NCBI GenBank assembly: GCA_029783825.1
Contig: JAREIK010010245.1
Coordinates: forward strand, 167,220 to 231,219
Origin: Sapria himalayana
Taxonomy: Eukaryota > Streptophyta > Magnoliopsida > Malpighiales > Rafflesiaceae
Length of the DNA stretch: 64,000 nucleotides
Direction of reading: 5' to 3'
Part shown: positions 24,296 through 35,625 of the stretch, piece by piece
How positions within the stretch are numbered: the stretch's first letter is position 1
How the letters are laid out: every line of letters begins with the position of its first letter
The notes under the pieces: model-generated
Seen by the model: the letters and a program-made list of their open reading frames with translations, nothing else
Databases searched by the model: none
Told to the model about the DNA's origin: nothing
Made by a program: the position numbers and the translations under genes

Positions 24296-25689
24296 TAAAA
24301 TATGGCCAGAAATGATGTTTAGAGAGAGAGAGAGAAAAGAATACTATACTTTTATAATTTTCCATATGAGCAAAATGTTACTTTAGATGGACATTTACTA
24401 CTACTTCTATAGCGAAGAGATGTTTTGCTAAAGCATCATAAATTTCTTCTATATATCTGCATGTCTATATATATATTGTTGAGAAAAAATATGAAGATTA
24501 ATACATATCAAGTATTCCCATAAAAATAAACAACTGAATAAAATAAATAAAAACTCACTATAATATACTATTATGAATAAAAATTATAAAATGACATTAT
24601 CATTATTAAATAAATAAAAATTCACTTATAAATACAAAAAGAAACTATAAATACTCAAAATCTATATGAATCATCTCATCCTAGTATTTCAAGATAAAAA
24701 AATATAAAATACAATATAATTCTCAATAGTTTTGAAAATTTTATTTTTATTTACAACTTTTAATATTCTTTATAATTCATTTTGCTGTATTTTTATGATA
24801 TGTTACTATTTTTTATTATATTGTATTGATGTTCTTAAAATTATAATAATTTATATTTATTTTATTAAGATATGAAATAATATTAAATAATATATGTTTG
24901 GACAAAAAATTAATTAATAATATGTTTATATCATATTAAACTATAAAGAGTACTCACATAAAAGAGTACTCACATAAAGAGTACTCACATATATTCGCTA
25001 GTATGATAAATTAATGTTTAATTAATGATACATACATTTCCATAATACTTCTCATCTTTTCTTATATTCTTTATTACTATTTATTACAATATACATCTGC
25101 TAGAAATTTGTGAAACATGAAACTTAGATTCAAGCTTGTAGGTTACAAGTAATAGTTATGGCACTCAACAAATAACTACACATTTAACTAATAATTACTA
25201 CTCATATTTATTAATTTTTAAAATCATTTAAAATAAACATATTGTAGCACATAAAAATTACCATGTGTTAAAGATGATGTTATTAACACAACAGGATAAA
25301 GGGTGTCCAAACGGATGTTGTCGTAAGAAGAATACTCTTGTATGACATGAAATTCATCAACGTTATAAAGATACCCAAACTCTTCATAATCCATAGTTAT
25401 TAATGGTATAAATTATAGTTAATATAAATTTGGTAGAATTTGAATTGTTAGAGTAATAATAACCTACATTGTTGTGGATAAAACCACAAATTGAAGTTGA
25501 TAAAACATTTTTTGGTAGAAAAATTTTTTTTGTGTTGCGTGCCTTTGTGGGGATTATAAACATTAAAATTTTCTAAATATTTTTAATAGTTTTATATCCT
25601 CTATCTAAATCATAAATGTTATAGATTTAAAATATTATACTTTATTATCTACCTACCCTTCTCCCAAACTCAACCCGAAATCATCAATC
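24296..25689. other. AT-rich CACTA-internal DNA, no gene seen
   Basis: AT-rich sequence with a short (GA)n run near 24322 and a small direct repeat of AAAGAGTACTCACAT at about 24945-24985. It leads to the subterminal region of the right end. No ORF of note. Confidence 0.5.
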
Positions 25690-25781
25690 CCTTGCTTTTC
25701 CCTAGCTAATCCCTTACAATTTTAGCTAGGGATTGATCACTAGCTAAAATATCCTAGCTAAATAAATATTTTCTTGTAGTG
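25690..25781 (-). mobile_element. CACTA right-type terminus
   Basis: Ends TATTTTCTTGTAGTG, the inverse of CACTACAAGAAAATA, preceded by subterminal motifs TTTAGCTAGGGATTGATC and CCTAGCTAAAT. A very similar order is present at 31690-31777 and, inverted, at 33224-33310. Confidence 0.88.
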
Positions 25782-28281
25782 ATAGGATATATATCAAAAT
25801 ATTATAATATAAAAAGAGGCAAAATATTATCGAATATTATTGAAATCATTGAGAAGATATCAATAATATTGATGATATCAGACATATTCAAGCTACTTCA
25901 AACTTTATCAAATTATATCAAATATAATCTATTTATATAAAAGAGTATGTTATTTTAGAAAAACATTAGCTGTCTTTGAATCAATATCATCAGGTAATAT
26001 TGAAAAGCATTGTATATTGTTAAATATTATTATATAGCTTCTAAAATTTTATTCCATTAAATGAGCATGTTTGATAAATAATTTGTGTCAACTCTCTTTG
26101 GTACATATTGAGTATTGTCAAACATTATCAAGAAGAAAATACACAAACAACATGGAAAATCTAACTTATGGATAAGTATTGAAATTTGTTAAGTATCATC
26201 TAATATCTTATAGATCTTAGAATTATTAATAATGAATATACATCAATCAAAATAGAATTATTATTTAAACAAAATTCTCAAATAATTATAAATATTAAGA
26301 ACAATTAGTACAACATCTATTGAAAGACGTTAGAAATCATTTATTTTCATGAAGAAATTATTTGTGATGATTATTTATGAAAACTTAGTGTGCCTCATGG
26401 TATTAAAATTGAGAAATTGTGATTAGGGTCTTGTAATATATATATATAATATGTGTGTGTGTGTGTGTAGGAAGCTCATATATGAATAACTAGTATTTAA
26501 ATATGACCCAATTCCAAAACTAGTTGGGTTTATTATGGTGATTTCAAATTATAATTATAACGTATAAATAGTTGTTTTGTTTTTATGAACCTTTACTATT
26601 TCAGAGTGGAATTAAATAAATAGTGTACATGTATACACAAAAGTTGCCCACATTGATGATAAAAATTAGAGGTCGACCATAATAATTTTATAGTATATTT
26701 ATAGATGTATTGCACAGTGGACACCACGCATCATCACAAATAATTATACCTAGATACACATTGCTTAAATCAAATACCACATAATACAAAACATAAATCA
26801 TAAAAATCATACCTTGATTTAACCATTCATAAGTGAAGTGAATTAAAATAGAAAACACCTAGATTACTCAAGTATTTTTCAGAAGAAATTAAAGCAAAAA
26901 CAATGCTTCATACTAAGCACACCGTGAGCAATATCGCATGCTCAACATCGAGCACACCTCAAGTAAAAAACATTAGCAACACTATATATACACTCATTGA
27001 GTTTTTCATCATTTTATTTTTGCATAAATTTAAATGCTAATACTAGTATATATTTATATATAGTGTAGTATATATATAATTATTATTACATGTTACATCA
27101 TATATATATATATATATAAAATATACATACTATTGTAATATATATAGCAGCAACATGTTACCATCAGTATTTGTGTGTGTGTGTGTGTGTGTGTGTGTAT
27201 TAGTAGTAGTAATATGTTATATGTATATGGATGATAATAAATAGGCATTCATCAATGATGAAGATTACTACCCGGTAATCAATAGTACACCATATGAAGA
27301 TGATCTCAAAATAAGTTGTATGATATAGGTATTAATACAATCAATAAAAAGGAAGATAAAATATTATACTAATAGATTCTTGTAAGTCTTGCTATTATGC
27401 AAAGTCGCGTTTCATCTGAAACAAAACATAGACTATTTATTCATAAATTGAGATTCAAGGTATTTAGAGTGAGGAGGGTATAATGATAACTAAATGATGT
27501 CATACCCAATACATAGTATCTTTACAAATTAATGGCATGCTATTCATCTTAATATTTGAGTATGATCATAAATATATCAACTGTTGGATGGAGAATTTAT
27601 ATCAATCACCTCAATCATGGATTGACCAATCAATTGTAATGTTGCACGTGCATGCTCACTTAGGATACCCAACATTTACTAATTTCTACATGTTCACTTT
27701 CTATTCATATTGTCAATGTTAATATAAGTATGACTAGTGCAAACTCTAAAAACAACATTCATCAATATAGCCACTAGTAATGATTAACTCTTGGCAATGT
27801 TATATATTACCTACTCTTCCTTATGTTTCATTAGAAAGTTACATGTCCAATAATGATGTTCAACACAAAGTTAAGAATTGAAGGACTTAAACCAAATTAT
27901 TTTTTGTTTTATCTCATATTTATTTGGGAACTCAGACATTGCTCAGTATTTTGGCTCATGTGATTTAACCCATGTTATTAAATTTTCCTTGAATTTTCTT
28001 AGTTCTTCCAATGAAAAATTATAACCATTATTCAACCTAATAAATGCAAGACTATCAATGGATTAGTATTCTAGTTCATGAGTATTATATTTAACAAAAA
28101 TACTAATAAAATATTAATTTAAGTGTCAATAGTAATAAACAAGATTTTCTAGACCAGTTAGTCGAGGAATGATATGAATAAGTGTTGGGTGCCTATTTAT
28201 ATAATGATTATATATGCCAATTAGATATAATGACAATATCTTTTACACCGACAACCCTTTTCATATTTTCTAAAAACAAAG
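25782..28281. other. AT-rich DNA, no gene supported
   Basis: 25785-26340 is rich in loosely repeated words such as TATCAAATAT and AATATTATTGAA. A (TG)n run lies at about 26452-26468 and a longer (GT)n run at about 27170-27200. A 61-codon ORF at 27537-27722 has no recognisable domain. It is uncertain whether this DNA is flanking genome or the inside of another CACTA copy. Confidence 0.4.
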
Positions 28282-28776
28282 TCAATCATTATAATTATTT
28301 GAGCTTATCACACATATACTAAAGGGAAACATATAATTATTAGCTTCATATGAGATTCTAGATAAAATGGTCTCACCATAAAAGTCAATCATATGTAACA
28401 TTTTGATAGTTACATTAGGACAACCACCCTTAGATAGATATAGAATATAGAACAAAAAGTTCCTGGAAATGACCAGTAAATGAATGGGGCAACTAAACAA
28501 TAGTTGTTGTGTTTGTTTTAACAACTCAACCTGTAGAAATTTATAATAATTGCATTGAATTTCAAATATAGACTTCACAACTTTTTTTAGCATGTCATAA
28601 TTAATTATAGGATAAGCATAAGTATAAGAAGAACACATACTATCTGACAAAATCTTTACATATTTGTTCATGTTGATACTCAAGAATTGATCTGTTGAAA
28701 TTATTAAAGTGAATGAATGCCATATTAGGTTAGATTCTAGACTCAAATGAAGGATGGACCTCCCAACCAAGGACAT
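28282..28776 (-). CDS. Unrecognised 164-codon ORF, possible captured gene exon
   Basis: Open from ATG 28776 to a stop at about 28282 in very AT-rich DNA. Unlike the repeat-derived frames it has a mixed composition with a full range of residues (for example CNYYKFLQVELLKQTQQLLF and ISRNFLFYILYLSKGG). It reads as a mostly helical protein segment rather than low-complexity sequence. I recognise no domain. The frame stays open upstream of the ATG for at least 11 codons, so this may be one exon of a longer gene or a gene fragment carried by a CACTA element. A chance ORF is also possible. Confidence 0.3.
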   Translation of the reverse strand: MSLVGRSILHLSLESNLIWHSFTLIISTDQFLSINMNKYVKILSDSMCSSYTYAYPIINYDMLKKVVKSIFEIQCNYYKFLQVELLKQTQQLLFSCPIHLLVISRNFLFYILYLSKGGCPNVTIKMLHMIDFYGETILSRISYEANNYMFPFSICVISSNNYND

Positions 28777-29014
28777 TAGGTATTCAATATAATGACAAAA
28801 AAAATAGAATATAAATATTTACTCTTCGATTAAACAATCCAAGATAATCGATGAAGAATAAATGTATAAACATACCTCAAATCAATAACAAATTAAAACT
28901 TAAACCTCGAATTAATTTTAGTTGTATCAATGTCGAGAGATAGATTGAATGAGAAGGACTTCGGTTCACGTGTTAGGATGTGTCGAGTCGAGAGAGAATG
29001 TATATTTTAACAAA

Positions 29015-30300
29015 ATATTTATATTTTTAAATATTAAAACATTAAATAAACAATATATATATATATAATACAAAAAAACTCATTAAATTTATTTACTATC
29101 AAAATTTTTTCAAAAAAAATTAATGTGCATGTAGCAAGGTACAAATAAAAAACAAAAACTTTACAATTTTTTATTATAATATTAATTAAACAATAAATAT
29201 ATAAACAATAAAAAATATTTTTTGCCTTAAAAAATTATCAAATAGGTACGAAATTAATAAACTTCATATAATAAGACATAAATGAAAGATGATTTGTCTT
29301 CTAGCCACTTACCAAAAAGTTATAAAATATTCTTAATGTTAAAAAATCTATAAAAATTTATATTGTAAGGTTATAAATTTTTAAGAATTAATATTAATTT
29401 TTACGAAGATTAAATGAAATAATTTTAAACGCATAAAGTTTCATTTTATTTGATATAATTAAAATTTTTAAATTCAAAAAATTACTTAAGTGAAAAGATA
29501 ATTAAAAAAAGAAATATTTAATTTATATAAAAACTTAATGTTAAAAGCTAATTGTAAAAATATTACTCAATTGTTTAATTTTTATAATTTTAGTAGTATT
29601 AAACATCTATATATTTATTTATAATTATTATTTTATTTTCATTTAACTTTATTGAAATATTTATATTTTAAAATATTAAAACATTAAATAAACAATATAT
29701 ATATATATATATAAAATACAAAAATACTCATTAAATTTATTTACTATCAAATTTTTTTAAAAAAATTAATGTGCATGTAGCAAGGTACAAATGAAAAATA
29801 AAAACCTTACAATTTTTTATTATAATATTAATTAAACAATAAATATATAAACAATAAAAAAATATTTTTTGCCTTAAAAAAATTATCAAATAGGTATGAA
29901 ATTAATAAACTTCATATAATAAGACATAAATGAAAGATGATTTGCCTTCTAGCCACTCACCAAAAAGTTATAAAATATTCTTAATGTTAAAAAATCTATA
30001 AAAATTTATATTTTAAGGTTATAAATTTTTAAGAATTAATATTAATTTTTACGAAGATAAAATGAAATGATTTTAATCGCATAAAGTTTCATTTTATTTG
30101 ATATAATTAAAAATTTTAAAATTCAAAAAATTACTTAAAGTGAAAAGATAATTAAAAAAAAGAAATATTTAATTTATATAAAAACTTAATGTTAAAGCTA
30201 ATTGTAAAAATATTACTCAATTGTTTAATTTTTATAATTTTAGTAGGATTAAACATCTATATATTTATTTATAATTATTATTTTATTTTCATTTAACTTT
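29015..30300. repeat. 642-bp tandem duplication
   Basis: Two adjacent copies (29015-29656 and about 29657-30300) start with ATATTTATATTTT. Both contain AATGTGCATGTAGCAAGGTAC, TTTTTTGCCTTAAAAAA, AATAAACTTCATATAATAAG and TCTAGCCACT in the same order, with only scattered substitutions and short indels. No gene within them. Confidence 0.93.
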
Positions 30301-30859
30301 ATTGAAAAAGTTATATTTTAATTATATTTTAAGATTTGTATTATTTATTTTTAAAAAGTTTTCTATAATCATAAATTTTTTTTAATACTTATAATATTGA
30401 TTTTACTAGTTTATTCATCAATTCAGATATTTTTGAAAATATTTTTTATTTTATCATACAATTAATTAATTTACATTTAAATTACTAGAAATTTTAATGT
30501 ATGTTAATTTAATTTTTAAATTATCGAAAAAATTATTATACTTATTGAATCAATTATTTAATGTTACTTTAATTTAAATTATTTAGTTTCTTAATTAAAA
30601 ATGTTAGAAAAATTTTTCGTATCATTTTAAAAAAATTAATACATTATAAAAATAGTTATTTGAGTCATTAATATAATTTTTTTGTAATTTTATATATTTT
30701 AAATTTATTATTTATAATATAATTTTTTTTTGATTTTATGAGCAAAATGTGTATTTTAAGGATTGCTAATCTATAGACCAATAGCCTAAATTTAATTAAC
30801 AAAATTAAATAAAATATTAAAACAAATAATAAATAAAAAAAATTATTTAATTAAATATT
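30301..30859. other. AT-rich spacer, no gene seen
   Basis: Very AT-rich sequence with no ORF, tandem repeat or element end that I can identify. It leads into the CACTA subterminal repeats. Confidence 0.5.
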
Positions 30860-31777
30860 GGCAAAAGAAATACCGTCTCTAAATCATTAGCTAAATTGCA
30901 AATTTTATAAGCTGGAGAAAATTCATTGCTATATAATGAATTTTATTAGCTTGAGAAAATACGTCGCTAAATTCATCGCTAAATTACAAATTTTATTAGC
31001 TAGGGAAACTCCATCCTAAATCTATCGCAAAATTAAGGATTTTATTTTCTACGGAAATTCCTTTGCTAAATCCAACACTAATTTATAGATTTTATTAGCT
31101 AGAAAGATTCACTCGCTAAATCCGTAGCTAAAATATAAATTTTATTAGCTAGAAAAAATTCGTCCTAAATCCATAGTTAAATTACTAATTTTATTAGCAA
31201 TGAAAAATCCATCGCTAAATCAAGGATTTTATTAGCAAGGGAAAGTCCGTCGCTAAATTTGTCGCAAAACCATGGATTTTATTAGCAAGGGAAAATTAGT
31301 TGATAAATCCATCACTAAATCAATGATTTTATTAGTAAGAAAAATTCCATCGTTAATATCATCACTAAAAATTAGCTAGGAAAAATCCGTTGCTAAATCT
31401 GTCACTAATTTCAGGCTTTTATTAGCGGGGGATATTCAGTCGCAATATCTGTCGCTAAAATCCCATCTTTTCTTGAGGATCAGTTACAAAAATAATTGAT
31501 CGCTAATCCATAGCTAAATCTCTCACTAAAATCCATGATTTTCTTGAGCAGAATTTACGAAAATTTTTTGTTGCTGATCCGCCGATAAATCCCCAGCTTT
31601 TCTTTAGAGGAATTTTCAAAAAAAATTTCCTCGCTAATCAGTCGCTAATCCGTTGCTATTTTTTTTTGATAAAAATATCATCAATCCCTTGCTATTTAAT
31701 AGCTAATCCCTAGAAAATTAGCTAGGGATTAATCCCTAGCTAAAATTCACTAGCTAAATCAATATTTTGTTGTAGTG
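30860..31777 (-). mobile_element. CACTA right-type terminus with subterminal repeat block (copy 3)
   Basis: About 900 bp of degenerate repeats, roughly 50-60 bp apart, each close to GATTTTATTAGCTAGGGAAA followed by TCCGTCGCTAAATC and ATCGCTAAAT. At the end come a clean TTAGCTAGGGATTAATCCCTAG inverted pair and the terminus ATTTTGTTGTAGTG. Dense subterminal repeats of this kind are the accessory-protein binding sites of CACTA elements. The three bases outside the end are TCT, and a pyrimidine simple-repeat array follows at once. Confidence 0.85.
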
Positions 31778-33223
31778 TCTTATTTTTCTTATAGTTCTTA
31801 TTCTTCCTATTATTCTTATTATTCTTATTCATCTTATTCTTCTTACTCTTCTTATCCTTCTTATTCTTCTTATTCTTCTTATTCTTTTTATTCTTCTTAT
31901 TCTTCTTATTCTTCTTATTCTTCTTATTCTTCATATTCTTCATATTCTTTATTATAAATATTCTTCTTAATTTTCTTATTTTTATTTTTCATGTTATTTC
32001 TTTTTATTCTTCATATTCTTTTTATCATTCTTATTATTTTTATTATTCTTATTCTTCTTTTTATTCTTATTCTTCTTTTTATTCTTATTCTTCTTATTTT
32101 AATTATTCTTCCTATTCTCATTATTCTTTATATTCTTATTATTCTTTTATTCTTCATATTCTTCTTATTCACTTTATTCTCCTTATTCTCCTTGCTCTCC
32201 TTATTCTTTTATTCTAATTATTCTTCTTAATTTTCTTATTCTTCTTATTTTATTATTATTATTATTATTCTACTTATTCATCTTATTCTTTTTATTCTTC
32301 TTATTATTTTATTCTTTATATTATTATTATTCTTCATATTCTTCATATTCTTCTAATTTTTCTTATTCTTCTGATTCTTCTTAATATTCTTATTCTTATT
32401 ATTCTTCGTATTTTTATTATTTTTCTAATTCTTCTTATTCTTTTTAGTCTTCTTTTTCTTCTAATTCGTCTAATTCTTCTTTTTCTTCTTATTCTTCTTA
32501 TTCTTTTTTTTCTTCTTATTCTTTTTATTCTTTTTATTCTTATTATTCTTATTATTCTTCTTATTCTTATTATTTTTATTATTCGTATTATTCTTATTAT
32601 TTTACTTATTCTTCTTATTTATTTTATCTTCTTATTATTTTTATTATTCTTATTCTTCTATTTATTATTATTCTTCATATTCTTCTTATACTTCTTATTC
32701 TTCTTATTCTTCTTATTCTTCTCATTTTTCTTATTTTTAATATTATTATTTTTCTTCTTATTCTTCCTATTATACATAATCTTCTTATTCTCCTTATTAT
32801 ACTTATTCTTCTTATTCTTCTTATTATACTTATTCATCTGATTCTCTTATTTTTTTATTCTTCTATTTCATGCTAATTCTTGTTATTCTTTATATTATTA
32901 TTATTATTCTTATTCTTATTTTATTTTTCTTATTTTACTCATTCTTCTTATTCTTGTTATTATTATTATTATTATTTTTATTCTACTTATTTTTCTTATT
33001 CTTGTTATTCTTCTTATTCTTCTTATTCTTTTTATTCTTCTTATTCTTCTTATTTTTTTTATTTTTTTTATTCTTCTTATTCTTCTTATTCTATGTATTC
33101 TTCTTATTCTTCTTATTCTTATTATTCTACTTATTATTATTATTATTATTCTTATTCTTTATTTCTTCTTATTTCTCTTATTTTTCTTATTCTTCTTATT
33201 TTTTTATTTTCTTTTTATTCAAT
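31778..33223. repeat. (TTCTTATTC)n array between two CACTA ends
   Basis: Degenerate TTCTTATTC array with a regular block at about 31855-31935. It is bounded on the left by a CACTA right-type terminus and on the right by the same type of terminus in inverted orientation. ORFs at 31740-31943, 31991-32230, 32870-33247 and 32880-33230 are frame artefacts of the 9-bp unit. Confidence 0.94.
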
Positions 33224-33590
33224 CACTTAAAGAAAATTTTTATTTAGCTTGGGAAATTTAGCTCAGGATCAATCACTAGCTAAATTGCAAGGGATTAGCT
33301 AAGGAATATTAATGGATTTCTAATTTTACTTTGAAATAAAATTTTGCAATGGATTAGTGTCGTATTAGCAATGAAATATTTTTGTAAATTCCTTGTTAAG
33401 TAAAGCGTAAAATTTAGCGACGGAATTTTTCTAGCTAATTAAACCGGGAATTTAGTGACTAATTTAGCGATGACATTTCCCTATCTAATTAAACTAGGAA
33501 TTTAGCGATGAAATTTGTGATGGTATTTCTCTAGTCAATTATATCATTGAAACTAGCGACAAATTTAGTGACTAATTATGTTGAAGATAG
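33224..33590 (+). mobile_element. CACTA right-type terminus in inverted orientation (fragment)
   Basis: Starts CACTTAAAGAAAATTTTTAT. It continues TTTAGC...TTTAGCTCAGGATCAATCACTAG, which parallels the reverse complement of the ends at 25781 and 31777. Repeats with ATTTAGCGA and CTAGCTAATTAAAC follow to about 33580. No other end is found: the sequence changes to LINE-derived DNA near 33590. Confidence 0.7.
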
Positions 33591-35045
33591 AAATTGGGTT
33601 GCTCCGGGGTGGGGGTCTTTTTCTCATCCTTTCGAAGTAGAAGGGAGAGCACAAGTTTGATATCTAGGGTAGAGGTGGGAAAAACAATGGCATGACTCAA
33701 CTTCCAAGTTTTCTAATACACATACTAATGGCTATTCATCTACCAAAAAAGGTTATAAGAACATTATAAAAAGATGTGTCAAATTTTCTATGGGGAAAAG
33801 GAATGGCAAACCTAAGGCACACTAGATAAAATGGGAAGAAGTATGCTATCCTAAGGAAGAGGAAGGCTTGGGCATTACCAGTCTAAAGGACATGTTCAGA
33901 GCCTGGGCATGCAAAAATTGGTGGAGACTTAAAGATAATAAAGTATCTAGGAGGAATTCAAGAAGAATAAATATGCCCTAGGTAATAATGAATTTAGAGT
34001 TACAAGGAAGACATCGAAGACATGAAAACAAATTATTAAACAACGACATATAGTAGAATCTTACTCGAAACAAAGTAAGAGTGGTTGGAAATGGATATTA
34101 AACCCTCAAGGAATATTCACACTCAAAATTGCTAAAGACTTAGTGAGAAATAGCAGACAAACACAATAATTGTATAAATGGGTCTGGGAGGGTGATAATG
34201 CAAATAAACTAAAAATATTTATGTGGAAAGCAGTAAAAAAGGCTTTGCTGGTAGATGAAAGGATATAGTTAAAAACATAGCATTGGCTTCAAGATGCGAA
34301 TGTTGCAATTCGGCATTTGATATAATAGATAGTGGATATATGTATATTTCTTTTACAGAAAAGGCAGAAGATAGTGGATACAAATCTGGAGGCAAGGTAA
34401 TTCTGATGGAGAAAGGATGATGGTGGGAGGAGCGACAAATGATGTGATTGCAACATATCAACATAGTGGAGCATGGATATTAGAAGAAACGCCAAATGTT
34501 TTAGTGATATAGAATATTAGTTTGTATTGGACAATTGTAAATGAATAGAAGGGGTAATAGGTAGGATAAATGGTTGTGGCATGGATATGTTTGTAGTTTT
34601 CTATTTTGCAGGAATGAGGTTTTAAGGAAGAGAGATTGACAAGGTAGTCAGGCAGATCACTAGGAGAATTGGTAGGGTTTAGTAAATTGATTAGGGTGGT
34701 TTCTTATCTTGCTATTTAGCATGTATAAACTGAATTAGAGGGGAAATTTTAAAGATAGATGAAGGATGAGGAAGGAGTAGTTTGAAGATAAAAGAAACTC
34801 CAAAATAGAGGCTGAAAGGATTTATATAGCAAATACAATATGGGTATGGTAATAGTCTTAATCAAAGAATAGGCAGAATAAAGAGAAAGTCTGTAACAAA
34901 TAAAAACTTTTTCTAGTTAGATAAAGCCAAACTTGTTTCTAGCTTAGTGGATGGGTACGATTGTAAATGGGGAAAGCGTATAATTAACTAGATAGTAAAA
35001 AAGGTATTCTTACGCCAAAAGAGAGGGTTATATTAATAAAATAAA
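33591..35045 (+). pseudogene. 5'-truncated LINE copy (ORF2 C-terminal half and 3' region)
   Basis: Conceptual translation in shifting frames shows LINE ORF2 sequence downstream of the reverse transcriptase core: KDVSNFLWGKG near 33775, CKNWWRLKDNK near 33915, then WKWILNPQGIFTLK near 34090 and LYKWVWEGDNANKLKIF near 34175. This matches the zf-RVT-type segment of the fuller copy at 51700-52160. Many stops interrupt it. After about 34260 only untranslated-type sequence remains. It ends in the shared 3' block at 35014-35040 (CCAAAAGAGAGGGTTATATT) and runs into a simple-repeat array. The 5' junction with the CACTA fragment is approximate. Confidence 0.8.
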
Positions 35046-35625
35046 ACCTTAAAAATAGAAGAATAAGAAGTAAAAAAAGAATAAAAAGAATAAGAATAAT
35101 ATGAAAAATAATAAGAAGAAAAAGAATAAGAAGAATAAGTAGAAAATAAAGATTAAGAATATGAAGAAGAAATTGAATAATAAGAAGAATAACAAGAATA
35201 ATAAGAATAATAAGAATAAGAAGAATAAGAACAATAAGAAGCATACGAAGAATAAAAAGAATAAGAAGATTAAGAAGAATTAAAAGAATTAAAAGAATTA
35301 AAAGAATGAGAAGAATTAAAAAAATTAGTAGAAAAGAAGAGAAAGAAAAATAAGAAGAATAAAAAGAATAAGAAAATTAAGTATAATAATAAAAATAAGT
35401 AGAATAATAAGAAGAATAAGAAGAATAAGAAGAATAAGAAGAATAAGAAGAATTAAAAGAATGAGAAGAATAAGAATAATAATAATAATAATATTAACAA
35501 TAATAAGTATAAGAAGAATAAGAAGAATAAAAAGAATAAAAGAATAAAAGAATAAAAGGATAAAAGAAAAGAATAATAAGAAGAATAAGAAGAATAAGAA
35601 GAATAAAAAGAATAAGAACAATAAG
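35046..35625. repeat. (AAGAATAAG)n array, left part of a split tail
   Basis: Purine-rich 9-bp array directly after a LINE 3' end. It is interrupted at 35625 by the LTR retrotransposon and resumes at 43846, so the two pieces were one array. Confidence 0.92.
35621..35625 (+). repeat. Target site duplication ATAAG, left
   Basis: ATAAG just before the 5' LTR, identical to 43846-43850. Five bases is normal for Ty3/gypsy. The surrounding array contains ATAAG often, so the match alone is weak evidence. Confidence 0.8.

Larger units (their letters stand above)
6993..25781 (-). mobile_element. CACTA (En/Spm-type) transposon with nested insertions (copy 2)
   Basis: The left end starts CACTACAAAAAAAT. 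The right end finishes TTTTCTTGTAGTG, the inverted form. Subterminal motifs based on TAGCTAGGGA and GCTAAA lie near both ends. Both standard CACTA proteins are encoded on the minus strand between them (TNP2-like at 17883-21599, Transposase_24-like at 15945-17743). A hAT element (10359-13842) is nested inside. The 3 bases outside the left end (GTG) and outside the right end (ATA) do not match. The two ends may therefore come from different copies or have been rearranged. At about 18.8 kb (about 15.3 kb without the hAT) it is within the broad size range of plant CACTA elements. Confidence 0.7.

Noticed and set aside
6993..25781. Reading the CACTA unit as a simple intact insertion
   Set aside because: The 3-bp flanks (GTG and ATA) do not match, and both genes are disrupted.
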